Source: Lucinisca nassula (lineage: Eukaryota > Mollusca > Bivalvia > Lucinida > Lucinidae). From it: a DNA stretch of 64,000 nt. Below are positions 34,315-46,384 of the stretch, piece by piece; within the stretch, counting starts at the first letter, position 1, and each line of letters opens with the position of its first letter. The translations under genes were made by a program, and so were the position numbers. Location of the stretch: the NCBI GenBank assembly GCA_963580285.1, contig OY757013.1, forward strand, positions 137,017,027 through 137,081,026, written 5' to 3'. Under the pieces are notes generated by a model. That model searched no databases and had not been told where the DNA came from. It saw only the letters and a list, made by a program, of their open reading frames with translations.

Positions 34315-34686
34315 AGTAGACTTTGATCAGACAGAGGCCATATTCTGTGGCATCTGTTCTAGGTCTACACTGTTTTGTCAACCTCAACCCCTAATATGGA
34401 AAATGGCAGAACCTTTTACAAACAATGTAGGCCCAGATCAGACGTCAAGTTCTGCAGCATCTGATCTGGGCCTTCACGGTTTGCCAATCCCGGGTTGCCA
34501 GTATCCCATTCTAAGTTTTCGGCACAAACTGGGTTAAAATGATGTAATTTATTCCTATAAATTCAGAAACTGAATGTAAGTCTAAATCTTGATCAGATGG
34601 CTTCTTTAGAAGCCAAGAAGCCATCTGATTAGAATCTACATTGTTTGAAAGATAAGGCATATCCAGGCTCAGCAGGGCAAGGGTTA
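34315..34686. mobile_element. Family F MITE remnants, two or three adjacent
   Basis: gtaggcccagatcagacgtc / gcatctgatctgggcc at about 34427-34475, and a variant agatggcttctttagaagcc / aagaagccatctgatt at 34595-34635. Confidence 0.55.
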
Positions 34687-35075
34687 ATTTGTTTGTTTGT
34701 GTTGAGCTTTACATCCATGTCAACACTATTTAGGCATGCCAATACTATATGCCAGCTTGATTCTTTTCTGTGCCTTGGCTCAGAATTCATTTATTAATAC
34801 TGTTGTGTCCAACTGATATTGGCTCACAGTTGGACAAGGCCTACTGTCCTTGCTGCAAATAAGGGTAGAGGGGGGATGTTATTTATTCTGTTTCTATATA
34901 CACTTCTTTCCATTCATTTGCCTCTTCTCCTATGTCCCTCACTTTCATATCCTCTACTATCTCTCCTACCTCTTTTCTCCGTTTTTCTGAGAGGACACAA
35001 ATGACCCACAAGGGTTGACGTGTCATTAAACCCAAAACAATCAATCAGTCAAATCTTTAGTTCATAGAGTTGTAG

Positions 35076-35246
35076 ATATGGTGGGTATTTAGTGGTACAT
35101 TAGCTAAAGTCTCCCTTATATTTCGATAAAAATGTATGGTGTGTATATATTCATCAAGAGCAAGGTGGTTCTAATAAATACCAACAACATATGTTTTATT
35201 GATAAGGAAAATTATTCTTTAACTATCAACATATACCCACCTTATC
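35076..35246. mobile_element. MITE family D, decayed
   Basis: Ends atatggtgggtatttag and catatacccaccttat; central hairpin mostly lost (gagcaaggtggttctaa). Confidence 0.55.
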
Positions 35247-35724
35247 TACATCACTCCATCCAAAATAAACAGTTTTTGGTGCCAATTCTGTATACTGCAG
35301 CGCAGATCCTTAAGCCAACTATATTATTTTCAAGAGCCTAGTAGTTATCTAGCCCATGTTTGCAGCTGTGTTTATAACTAGGTCAAACACCTGGGTCCTA
35401 ACCTCTAAGTGACTTCTATTATACAATGAGAGCCAGAGTCACTGCACAATTTAATATGTATACCTTCTGGCATAACAATATTAGTCACTTCACAGTATGT
35501 TTTGAGTCCTACTGATTCATACCATATTATGCAAGCAGTGACAGAGCTATGTATAACAGTCTTATCTTCAACTGCCGGTTGATATTTTGACAGGTCTAAA
35601 TCCTTGTTGTTTTTATATAAATGTACAATTTCAAACGGTGATTAAGATGTTTCTGCTTTGTGTTGGCTGGTTACTTTAAAGTCATTATTCCAAACAGTGT
35701 GGATCCAGATCAGACTGGTCCTCT

Positions 35725-35960
35725 TATGCCCTTTTTGTTTTAATTGAGATTTAACGTCCCAGTTAACGTCCCAGTCAACACTATTTAGGTCATTTTGAAG
35801 ATGTTGTATCCAACTTTGTTGGAATTTGACCCCAATTTTGTTGGAATTTTACCCAACACTGAGAAGAAATCTCAAGCCATGCCACCAAAAGAAACCAATA
35901 TAGTTCATGTGCATAGATGGTCCAAATTGCACCACCTTGCCTGGGCAGGCTGGACCTAAA
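35725..35960 (-). mobile_element. SINE-like repeat K, decayed
   Basis: ttaacgtcccagtcaacac at the 3' end, with a local duplication of ttaacgtcccagt; body diverged. Confidence 0.65.
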
Positions 35961-35964
35961 ATAA

Positions 35965-37785
35965 TAATATCCAACAGCCATTGCGTTCAACAAGGGAAAC
36001 CATTTTAGCAGCTTTGGTAAAAGGTCACCCAAGGAACATTTCAGTAAAATTATTTCGAAATCTAGCCACTGGCCTAGGAGAAGCTGTCATCTAAAGGTGT
36101 TTTCTATTTTTAACTCTGGTTGCCAATTTGTTCATTGAAATAAAACCATTTTCACAAGTTTGGATGAGGGTCACCCTAGGAACATTTCTGCAAAAGTATG
36201 GCAGCCATTTTGTTCAGCAAAGCAAAACCATTTTAGCAATTTTGGTAGAGGGTCAGCCAAGGACTGTCTCTGTGAAATTATTTCGAAATCAGGCCATTGG
36301 CCTAGGAGGAGATGTCGTTTAAAGGTTTTTCGATTTTTAGTTCTGGTGGCCATTTTGTTCAGCGGAGTAGAACCATTTTAGTAATTTTGGTAGAAGGTCA
36401 TCCGAGGAATATTTTTGAAAAATGATTTTGAAATCGGGCCTTGGCTTAGGAGCAGATATCCTTTAAAGGTTCTTCTATTTTTATATCTGGTGGCCATTTT
36501 GTTCAGCAGAGCAAAATCATTTTAGCAATTTTGGTAGAGGGTCACCCAAGGAACATTTCTGTGAAATTATTTTGAAATCGGGACATTGGCCTAGGAGGAG
36601 ATGTAGTTTTAAAGTTTTTCTATTTTTAGCTCTGGTAGCCTTTTTGTTCAGAAAAACGAAACCGTTTTAGCAATTTTGGTAGAGGGTCAGACAAGGACCC
36701 TCTCTTTGAAATTATTTTGAAATCGGGCCAGTGGCCTAGGAGGAGAAGTGATTTAAAGGTTTTTCTATTTTTAGCTCTGGCGGCCATTATGTTCCGCCAT
36801 GCAGAACCATTTTAGCAATTTTGGTAGAGGGTCACCCGAGGAATATTTCTGTGAAATGATTTTGAAATCCGGCCATTGGCTTAGGAGGAGAAATCGTTTT
36901 AAGGATTTTCTATTTTTAGATGTGGCGGCCATTTTGTTCAGCAGAGCGGAACCATTTTAGCAATTTTGGAAGAAGATCATCCGAGGAATATTTTTGTAAA
37001 ATGATTTTGAAATCGGGCCTTGGCTTAGGAGCAGATATCCTTTAAAGGTTCTTCTATTCTTATATCTGGTGGCCATTTTGTCCAGCAGAGCAAAAACATT
37101 TTAGCAATTTTGGTAGAGGGTCACCCAAGGAAAATTTCTGTGGAATTATTTTGAAATCGGGACATTGGCCTAGGAGGAGATGTCGTTTAAAAGTTTTCCT
37201 ATTTTTAGCTCTGGTGGCCATTTTGTTCAGAAAAACGAAACCGTTTTAGCAATTTTGGTAGCGGGTCAGACATGGACCCTCTCTTTGAAATTATTTTGAA
37301 ATCGGGCCATTGGCCTAGGAGAAGAAGTGATTTAAAGGTTTTTCTATTTTTAGCTCTGGCGGCCATTTTGTTCAGCCATGCAGAACCATTTTAGCAATTT
37401 TGGTAGAGGGTCACCCGAGGAACATTTCTGTGAAACGATTTTGAAATCCGGCCATTCGCTTAGGAGGAAATATCGTTTTAAGGATTTTCTATTTTTAGAT
37501 GTGGTGGCCATTTTGTTCAGCAGAGCGGAACCATTTTAGCAATTTTGGTAGAGGGTCACTCAAGGAACATTTCTGTGAAATCATTTTTTGAAATCGGGAC
37601 ATTGGCCTAGGAGAAGATGTCGTTTAAAGGTTTTTCTATTTTTAGCTCTGGTAGCCATTTTGTTCAGCGGAGCAGAACCATTTTAGCAATTTTGGTAGAG
37701 GGTCATTAGAGGAACATTTCTGTGAAATGATTTTGAAATCCGGCCATTTGCCTAGGAGGAGATGCCATTTAAAGAAATTGTTGAC
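35965..37785 (+). repeat. ~145-bp satellite array with higher-order structure
   Basis: About 13 units, each with 'ggccattttgttcagcagag', 'ttagcaattttggtagaggg', 'tttgaaatcgggccattggc' and 'ctaggaggagatgtcgttta'. Unit length is 143-146 in the middle part. Variants (gcagatatcc; gaccctctctttgaaa) recur about 579 bases apart, i.e. every four units. Confidence 0.85.
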
Positions 37786-37997
37786 GGACAGACGGACGGA
37801 CGGACTACGGACACAAAGCGATCACAGTAGCTTACCTTGAGCACTTCGTGCTCAGGTGAGCAAATAAAGGTATTTTATAATAATTATAAAAATAATAATA
37901 TCAATACAATACCTATTACTACAACTACTTCTACTACTTATAATATAATGTTAATAATGAAAACGATGATGGTAATCAACCACCACTACTACTACTT

Positions 37998-38282
37998 CAT
38001 GGACACCTGCCCATCAGGGTTTAGAGACATAAATTGGGCTGTATAATGTTTCCACGTAGAGCTGAATCCGACCGCCGGCACATGAGTAAACCGCTTAGAG
38101 TGAGTGAGTGAGTGTTTGAGCTTCACGTCTCACAACAACTTAGGTCATACGGAGACGGGACTTCGGTTTAAAGCCTGATCCGAAAGTCTAGAGAAGCCCG
38201 GGATCGATCCTGATACCCCTGGTTTATAAGGTGAGTAGCATAACCACTACACCACGGAGGCTTCTAAAACCACTTAGAGGGT
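37998..38282 (+). mobile_element. SINE-like repeat K, interrupted by SINE M
   Basis: The K 5' part (acctgcccatcagggtttag ... gtaaaccgcttagag) is at 37998-38100, continuing at 38270 with aaaccacttagagggtcta. The 13-base aaacc(g/a)cttagag is the target duplication of the inserted SINE. Confidence 0.75.
38101..38269 (-). mobile_element. tRNA-derived SINE family M with (CACT)n tail
   Basis: Minus strand: A-box-like GTGGTGTAGTGGTTATG, B-box GGATCGATCCCGGG, body ggatcaggctttaaaccga-like, tail (cact)n at 38101-38115. Flanked by the 13-base duplication. Confidence 0.8.
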
Positions 38283-38827
38283 CTACATAGAAGTGAAGGC
38301 AATGACCGGAACTCGATACAATTAACCCATACACACCACTTGAGACACCAAAGGGAAAGAAACACAAACATTAAATATCTAGACCCTAATGGAAATATCA
38401 ATACTACTCAATTATGTCGTACACTATGTTGTTTCCAGGAGATGACGTCTATAAGCCACAAGGCTTACTGTCAGATCCTTTAGCCACATCGTACTTATAT
38501 ATGTGTATTGTAAATGTATCAAAGATCGAAAAAAAAATATTGTTTAAACCAAAGCCTAAAGGACAGTTACTTTCCCACAAAAAAATGACCGATTGGCCAT
38601 CCATAACAAAAACATATCGGCGGTACCCACATCCAAAAGACAAACCATAACAAAAAGTAAACCGTTACAGAATAATCGCCTTGGAATAGTCAGTGAAACG
38701 AATTCCACTGGGGTGGGGGTTGGCGGGGTCGGGGGTGATCTTAAATCGATTTTACGCTGCCGCAATCCTCGCTCTTACTTCTGTCGCGATTTAGACAAAT
38801 AATTTATTCAGTCTGCATGAAGGCCTC
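38283..38827 (-). mobile_element. Naiad-type 3' tail with unknown ~146-base insert
   Basis: The tail is split at about 38401-38546 by unique sequence ending in an A(9) run. Part of the segmental duplication with 32724-33500. Confidence 0.65.
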
Positions 38828-39505
38828 CTCTTATTAACATGTTGCAAGGTCACTATGGAAAATGGACCCTTCTTCTAAGAGAAAGCGTTCACTCTGCAGG
38901 AGCAAAATCTTTCCGTTACGAGTAGATTCCTTTTGATAAGCAGGCAAAACATATTTCGAAAGAGGTGCCCCATTTATAATTGTTTGCATTCTCCTTAAAG
39001 TCTGATTAATTCTCTCACGAACACAGGCAAGGCAGTCGTTGATTGTTGATTCCTACATTATCATGTTGCAATTTATACTCATACCGATTCACTTCAAATA
39101 AGTGTGTCATATTATATTGCGACGTATAGTAGTCGCAGATAAGATTGACTAGGCAGAGCTATTCAGGTGTTGTCACTATATGTCAAATTCGCTGAGTCCA
39201 CAGGAAGATTCGGTAGAGTGCCTTTCGCATGCTTTCTGCAACGGGACCAAATGGCGAAATACGCCACAGCTTTGTTTGTGTTACAGTTGAATTGACACAG
39301 TCGGGTGACTTGGTTTACCTTTTTTGTAAACGGATCATTCCGAAGGCAGGTGCAAACGACAGCTCCGCCTAGTCAATCTTATCTGCGACTACTATTATGA
39401 AAGTATGATATAAGAGAAGTGGAATCGTATTTATTGTTTTGGATCAAAAGCAGATACATGAATATAATTTTTCAAGAATTATAACCAGATTCTTATTCGA
39501 GGTTA
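38828..39505. repeat. Segmental duplication, copy 2 (contains MITE H)
   Basis: Aligns to 33106-33500 on both sides of the MITE at 39127-39394. Confidence 0.7.
39127..39394. mobile_element. MITE family H, best copy
   Basis: 34-base inverted ends beginning tagtagtcgcagataagatt and ending aatcttatctgcgactacta, differing at one or two positions. The empty site is seen at about 33390-33405. Confidence 0.85.
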
Positions 39506-39721
39506 CAGAGGTTTTTTTTTTCTTTTTGTTTTTCTAATACTTGACTAAGATGGAAATGCCGTTTCACATGCGGCTCTAAATACATCGGACCAAACCAACG
39601 TCCGAAAAAGGCAAGTTTAACGTTTGCCCAATTGATTTGTTTGTGTGGTGTTGAACTTCGAAAAAACAAAAAGTGCAATACAATGTCTAGTCTTTCAACT
39701 TGTTTTCTACCATCAGGCAAA

Positions 39722-40205
39722 ATAGAAGTGAATGCAATGATCAGGAATCGACACAATTAACCCGCAGATCCCATCAAAGACACCAAAGCGAAAGAAACAC
39801 ATTTTAATAACTAGACTCTAATGGAAACATCAATAGCGGAAAGCCAAAAGGATAGATACTTTCCCACATAATGGCCAATGGGCTATCCAAAGCAAAAATA
39901 TAAGAGATACACACACTAAAGACAAAGCAATACAACATAAACCGCGACAGAAGAACCGACTTGGAACGGTCGGTGAAAAGAATTTCTCTTGGTGACTTAA
40001 ATCGATTTTACGCGGCCGCAATCCTCGCCCTTACTTCCGTCGCGATTTAACATAATTTTTTCAGTACGCATGAAGGCCTCTTAACTCATCAGTGCAACAT
40101 CTCCGAGAACAAAAAAATCAAACAACCACATAGATACAGCAACAGCGTGGACTCGACAGCAAGAAATAACTGAAATGCTGGAGCAAAAGAAAAACAACAG
40201 TTGAA
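39722..40205 (-). mobile_element. Naiad-type 3' tail, older copy
   Basis: From gaatgcaatgatcaggaatc to ctggagcaaaagaaaaacaa; many substitutions. Confidence 0.7.
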
Positions 40206-41250
40206 CTCCAAGTTGCCAATTGTGTATCATTTTTCCTGAATCATTTGTGCCGTGGGGTGACGATTGGTCATTTTACAGATCGACAGGCAAACACCGACAC
40301 TGATCTAGGTTGATGATATATGCATATGAATTTTGGAGTTCTAGTATGATCTGCTCGTCTGATTTACCCTTTGCGAATTTTATATTAACTGAAGCTGAAA
40401 ATAAATAAACAAAGGCTCCGATTTTAAAGACCGGCTCTGAATACAGTCTGCACTTGTAACTATGAGCTTGCATCTAAGATTCTGGGTGTCACAATTTTTC
40501 GACTTTCTTATACCACAAAAGACGAAAAAGTCATTCAGAACATGTTTAATTGATTAATCACAAGGCATTCTCTAGGTGGTACATGTTCAAGGCCCTATTT
40601 TTTTCATGTTCAAATCACTAGAACATGACATATGTCATGTTCATAAATTTTAAAATGCATTATAATCGAGCAGGACAGATAACCTTTGGTGCTAATCTGA
40701 GCAGCAAAATTGCTGACGATTGTACTTTAATACTTACAAGCATTATAAATTCCGTGCTCAGCTAAGTTGAGCATGGCAAGAATCTTGTATAAAGATCCCT
40801 GAATCCCTGCAATCGGATCAGATAATTTTTCGAATAATACACTTTTCACGTGCTGTAAGAACATGGTAACGCGACCTTTGAATAAACTTAAGACGCACCC
40901 TTCAAAGGGCACTTATGGAAGGGCATTTATGGAACAGTTAAACCACTGCTGCATAAAATCCATGAAAACTGAGAATCACGTCATTGTCGTAAATAAAGTA
41001 AGGCGCACCTACGTGGTCGGACAATTAAGTTTGAAAACGCTTCCTTTGGATATACACATGCATGTTATAATGTCGTAGCATGTACAATTTGTTTGTACGA
41101 GTATCTTATCACTCATACGTCAGGTCTTATATGCGCCATGGACCTAGAAGTTTTTCATTCATTTACCTACATGTACATGGCTAGTGTTAGTTAATAACAG
41201 GATGACCAATGAATCACTCTGTGATTTTCGAAAGTTCCTTACTATATTGA
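40206..41250. other. No recognised gene
   Basis: AT-rich sequence. A perfect palindrome gaacatgacatatgtcatgttc lies near 40633. Open frames at 40273-40473 (minus) and 40863-41078 (plus) show no known motif. Confidence 0.5.
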
Positions 41251-41741
41251 CCGTGATCAGACTTCCAAGAGATGTCTGGACTGGGTCCACAGTGTTTGCC
41301 AAACCCAACACATGATTCAGTCCAATTTCTGTAGAAACCCCTCTTAAGCAACACTCTGACCTAAACTGCTTTAAGAATAGCGGGGCTATTTTCTATAAAT
41401 AACCGTTAACTGGATTTCCGACAGGTCAGTGATAGCTACGTGGACTTCAGCATTGAAAAGATACTGCGCTTTATAATATTGGGTCGATAAACAATCGACC
41501 AAAAATGTGCAATGATGTCTGCCCCTGTAGACGCCATTTTCTTCGTGGAAAATGGTCGTTTCCTAGGCGTTCGCCATTCGCACTTGTTAACATGATGAGT
41601 AATGATACAATATGCACCACCTTGATTGTGTCGTCACATGAATCTGATTGGTTACTATGGTTACACTGCATTCCCAGTTGAACTATTGGACTGAAGTCCA
41701 GACTATGAGCTAGAAAACCTTCATGCGGGTGAACAATTGTC

Positions 41742-41802
41742 TTGTATGTATGTATGTATGTATGTATGTATGTATGTATGTATGTATGTATGTATGTATG
41801 CC
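41742..41802. repeat. (ATGT)n microsatellite
   Basis: About 15 perfect tetranucleotide units. Confidence 0.95.
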
Positions 41803-41844
41803 TTGGACGGAAGTTGTAAGGCAATTGAATTGATCCCTAATCAG

Positions 41845-41925
41845 AGGCGGTTCTAACGTATACCCACAACCTATGTTTTGAAGTGTGGTTCAGTGGGTGT
41901 TCATTTCACGGACTTGTTCGCATGA
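41845..41925. mobile_element. MITE family A', right-end fragment
   Basis: gaggcggttctaacg and acctatgttttgaag, ending cggacttgttcgcatgatg, as in 12142-12420. Confidence 0.7.
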
Positions 41926-41950
41926 TGTTCTATTTAAAAATATATTTCAG

Positions 41951-42071
41951 CCATGTAAAGGAATTTATTGAACACAAAGAACTCCATCTGGATGAAGACG
42001 TTGCAGTGAACAAGCTCCGTCAACATCACCTAAATGAACAGGTTTTCCAGCTTATGTTTAGTTTTGTCTAA
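41951..42071 (+). CDS. Candidate terminal exon, unknown product
   Basis: Acceptor aaaatatatttcag, then one base completing a codon and 39 codons to TAA at 42069-42071. The peptide is charged and probably helical (contains HVKEFIEHKELHLDEDVAV). AATAAA follows at 42141-42146, so a 3' UTR of about 100 bases is plausible. Codon use looks coding. It accepts phase 2, so it could join 13282-13351, 7874-8022 or an unseen exon. I do not recognise the protein; an internal exon using the donor at CAG|GTTTTC (about 42044) is the alternative. Confidence 0.4.
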
Positions 42072-42801
42072 TCAGATGGCCTTTTTTCATTTTGTTTTTA
42101 ATTAATTGTCAAATTCACACTTATACTCTCCGGAAATGTAAATAAATGACCTGCCTGTTTGAAACAAAATCTATATATGGATCAATCCCGCGCAGCCAAT
42201 AGAGCGACCAACCGAAATGACGTTACACAAAGCCTTAAAGGGCCGTCAGATACTCGACACACGTGTTATACCAACTCATGCTACAGAGAATAAGTAGACT
42301 TCGCATTAGAAGTACTGGAGGCTGTATTTAACACATAATTAAAACCATACATCAGTCAGCATGCGTTTTTGTTTCACCCATGAAGGTGCGCCTTATAAAG
42401 ATGGAACCTGTGTTTGAATGGCCCACATTATTTTCCTCCAGTTAACAGACGACAAAATGTCAAAGACACCATCCATTTAGTGTGTGTGTGTATGGGGGGA
42501 GGGGGGGGTGGAAACAAAACGAATCAAATCAGAAATGTTACTGGTGTCACATCAAATGATATTTATTCACAAGAAACGTTAGCACAAACTGGACATTACA
42601 GAATTCTCCCTCTGTTTACAGCTCTACTCAGCAAACCTGAATAGTTGGTGGAGCTTCGCTATAACCTTCTCGCTGAACATGCTCAAATTTAAAGAAAATG
42701 AAATAGTTATTACCGAAAGACGCGAAAAACAAGAAATATAACCTACTGCAGGGCTTTTAAAGAACACATAAATTACCGTTTCAGTGTAGCGTCATTTTAG
42801 C

Positions 42802-45400
42802 GCGCACCTAAGAACGAAGTGCTCGTGGTGAGCTATTGTGATCGGTCACTTTCCGTCGTCCGTTGAGCGCCGGCCGTCGTCCCTCGTGCAGCGTCAACAA
42901 CTTGCTTAAAATACTAGCTTCTCCTAAACCTTGGACCGATTTCACTATTAAACTTCTCGGGGTTGTTTCCTAGGTGGCTTCCTACCAGAATAGCTACAAT
43001 CGTTCCGCTCCGAGATGGCAACCAGTGCTGAAACTAGAAAAACAAGATGAGTTTGTGAATCACTGATGCCCCCGGAGAGTGCATGTGAAATATGAAAGCA
43101 CTATCACTATCCAATAAAATATTATTGCCAATGTTCAAGTCTTAAATAAAGTAGGTCAAGGTCGCAAGGTCAAGAAATATGGTACCACTGAAATATCTGC
43201 GAAAAAGAATGCACATGTGAAACATGAAAGCCCAATCACTTACGAATCGGAAGTTATGGCCGATGTTAAAGTCTTTAAAAAGTAGCTGAAATGTCAAGGT
43301 CAAGGACACAAGGTCAAACATTCTGGTACCACTGGAAAGGTATTGTGGCAAGGTTTGTGAAACATGAAAGCCCTATCACTGACTAATCGAAAGTTATGGC
43401 CAAGGTTAAGTTTTTAAAAAGTGGGTCAAATGTCTAGGTCACAAGGTCAATACTTATGGTATCACTGGAAAAGTCTTGTGAAAAGGAATGCACATGTGAA
43501 ATATGAAAGCCTTCTAAAACTATGGCCAATGGTAAAGTTTTTAAAATGTAGGTCAAACGTCAAGGTAAATGTCACAAGGTAAAAAATTATGGTACCCCTT
43601 GAAAGGCGTTGTGACATGAAATGCATAAGTGACATATGAACGCCATATCACTAACCAATCAAACGTAATGGCCAATGTTAAGGTTTTTACAAAAAAGTAG
43701 ATCAAACGTCAAGGCCATGGTCACACGGTTAAAATTTATGGATCGTTGGAGAGGTCTTGTGAAATAGAATATAACTATGAAATATGAAAGTCATATTACT
43801 TACCAACCGAAAGTTATTGCCACTGTTAAAGTTTTAAATAAGTGTGTAAACCGTCAAGGTCAAGGTCACGAGGTCAAAAAATATGGTACCACTGGAAAGG
43901 TCATGTGACAAGGAATGCACCTGTGAAATATGAAAGCTCTGTCACTTACCAATCAAAAGTTTGGCCGATGTTAAAGTTTTTAAAAAGCAGGTCAAACGTC
44001 AAGGTCACGAGGTAAGCAATATGGTTCCACTGGAAAGGTCTTTTGACCAGGTGTGCGTATGTGAAATAGGAAAGCCATATCAGTTACCATTCAAAAGTTG
44101 TGCCCAATGTTAAGATTTTTGCGGACAGACAAACAAACAGAAGGACAGACCAAAAACTATATCCAGCCCAACCCCTAATCTAAGATTCCGACGGGCATAA
44201 AAATCTTTAAACGACAACGTCCTACAACTCTATGCCATTTTCGTTCAAACTTCATAGGAATGTTGCTTAGGTGATCCTCAACACAAATAGCTAAAACGTT
44301 CTTTTCCGATGTACAGAGCTAAAGCAGCTACAGCACTTAAATGACAACTTATCCTATCCCAATGGTCCAATTTCATTTAGTCTTCACACGGCGGTTGCTT
44401 AGATATCCCCAACCAAAACTGGTAACACGGTTCCTGGATGGAACAACTAATAATAGAATAACAACGTTTAACTCTTCCTATACCTTTGGTCCAATTACAT
44501 TTTAACTTCGCAGGAATGTTGCTTAGGTGGCCCTCTACCAAAATAGTTAAAATGTTCCGTTCAGATGGATAAGATTGCCTCCAGAGCAAACCTAAAAGAA
44601 AAAAAAAACGACAACTTATTCTACACCTTTGGTCTATTTTCACTACAATTTCGAAGGAATGTAACATAGGTGGTCCTCTACTAAAATAATCAAAACGGTG
44701 CCGCTCTAATGAACAAGGTGGCTGTCATAGCTAAAAGGAGAAAATCCTTTAAATGCTTATTTTTCCTATAGCGTTGGTCCAATTTTATGCAATCTTCACA
44801 TGGGTGTTGGTAGGTGATTTCAACCAAATAAGCTAAACCGTTCCACTCCAACGAACAAGATGAACCCCAGAGTTAGAAATAGACAAAAATTAATAACATC
44901 TCCTGTGCCGTTTGTACGATTTCATTCAGTTACTTAGGTGAATAAATATGCTTAAATGCTTTCATTACAGAGAACAAGACGACAGCCAGAGCTAAAAATA
45001 TAAACAAACTTCAAATGGAAACTCCACCTGTACTTCCTTCTAATTTCATTTAAATTCACAGGGATGTTGCTTAAGTGTCCCGAGGCCGAAATTTCTAAAA
45101 TCGATCCGCTCCTATGAACAGGATGGCAACCAGAGCTAATAAAAGAAACAAATAAATAAATGAAATCTCCCCCTATAACCCCAGTCAATTTCATTTAACT
45201 TCAAAGGAATATTACTTAGAAGAGCTCTTCCAAACAAGCTAAAATGGTTATGCTCCAATACACAAAATGGCTGCCATAGCTAAAAATAGAACAAAATACT
45301 TTAAATGCTTATTCGATCTTCACAGGGATATTGCTAAGGTGACTTTCTACCAAAATCCATTCCGCTCCAATATGGCTGCAAGGGCTAAAAATAGAAAAAA
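42802..45400 (-). mobile_element. Inverted, diverged copy of the Helentron-like satellite element
   Basis: The left end (gcgcacctaagaacgaagtg, gtgatcggtcac) is the complement of the right end of 33676-37866. From 44205 to 45395 about eight decayed ~150-base units read, on the minus strand, like the 35965-37785 satellite (ctctggcagcc, gaggatcacctaagcaacat). Interrupted by the AGGTCA-type element and cut off on the right by a Naiad tail. Confidence 0.65.
43045..44200 (+). repeat. AGGTCA-rich tandem repeat element, inserted copy
   Basis: About eight units like 30537-31375 (atggtaccactggaaaggtc, gcacatgtgaaatatgaaag), ending in 'tttttgcggacagacaaaca' and 'attccgacgggcataaaa'. The interrupted satellite resumes at about 44205. 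Confidence 0.75.
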
Positions 45401-45401
45401 A

Positions 45402-46136
45402 ATAGAAGTGATGGCAATGATCAGTAATCAATACAATTAACCCACGGCTCCCAGGCAAAGAAGCATGAAACAACTAGACCCTAATGGAAATATCAATAGC
45501 GGAAGGCCTCGATAGCGCAGTGGCTAACGCGTTCGACTTATGATCGAAAGGTTGTGCGTTCGAACCGGCCACCGGTATCGAGGTGTGTCCTTGGGCAAGA
45601 CACGTAATGACACTGCTCAACTCCACCTAGATGTAAATGGGTAGCAGTGGTGTAAAAGCCTCTGCCTCTCTCTCACACGCGTGAAAACAGCCGGAATGAG
45701 TGTTCGAGAGCGATTCAATAAGCTTGAAGCTTTCATCGCAATCGAACTAAAATAAATTCGTATAAACTATGGCCAAAAGGACAGTGACTTTCCTACAAAA
45801 TGGCTAATTGGCTATCCAAAACAAAACAATTTCAGCGATACACACACTCAAAGACAAAGCATAACAAAAATAAACCGCGACAGAAGAACCGCCTTGGAAC
45901 GAATTCCACTAGAGGGCTTAAATCGATTTTACATGTCCACAATCCTCGCCCTTATTTCCGTCGTGATTTAGACAAATAATGTGTTCAGTCCGCATGAAGG
46001 CCTCCTAACTCACCAGTGCAACATCTCCGTGAACACAAAATCAAACAACTACAGAAATGCAACAACGGTGAGGGCTCGATAGCAAGAAACTACAGAAATG
46101 CTGGAGCAAAAACACGACCAACAGTTAGACTCCGAA
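45402..46136 (-). mobile_element. Naiad-type 3' tail, older copy, split by a SINE
   Basis: Tail halves at 45402-45505 and 45770-46136; runs up to 'caacagttagactccgaa', near the RT stop equivalent. Confidence 0.7.
45506..45769 (+). mobile_element. tRNA-derived SINE family N
   Basis: Head GCCTCGATAGCGCAGTGGCT with B-box GTGCGTTCGAACCGGC (about 45555), then core gtgtccttgggcaagacac, the conserved block of a widespread metazoan SINE superfamily. Ends near 'aataaattcgtataaac'. Confidence 0.8.
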
Positions 46137-46384
46137 ACCTTTAGAAGACCATTTCTCCTTTACCTTTGGTTCAATTTCATTCAAACTCCACAATGATGTT
46201 GCTCCAATAACGATAATGTCTGACAGATGTAAACATAGAAAAATCTTGAAATTACAATGTTTTCTAAACTCTTAAGCCAGTCTGTATCAAACTAGGCAAG
46301 AATGTTGCTAGGTGACAATGTCAAATAATTAATCTAAGTGCAACAGTTACGATTCATGGAATAAGGCGCAAAAAATAGCTGTGT

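Larger units (their letters stand above)
33676..37866 (+). mobile_element. Helentron/Helitron-like non-autonomous element with satellite core
   Basis: It starts with the palindrome ggtccatgatggacc and gctcacctgag (33701-33711) and ends with hairpin tgagcacttcgtgctca followed by ctcaggtgagc (37851-37861). The ends are thus 11-base inverted repeats with a subterminal hairpin, the layout of bivalve Helentron-type elements carrying tandem repeats. It sits in an (AAT)n microsatellite; the matching locus at 61065-61350 lacks it. It contains its own guests (SINE, F, K and D pieces) and the tandem array 35965-37785. No Rep/helicase coding. Confidence 0.6.

Noticed and set aside
45506..45600. tRNA gene on the plus strand
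   Set aside because: Head of a SINE with a conserved core block and no acceptor-stem pairing.
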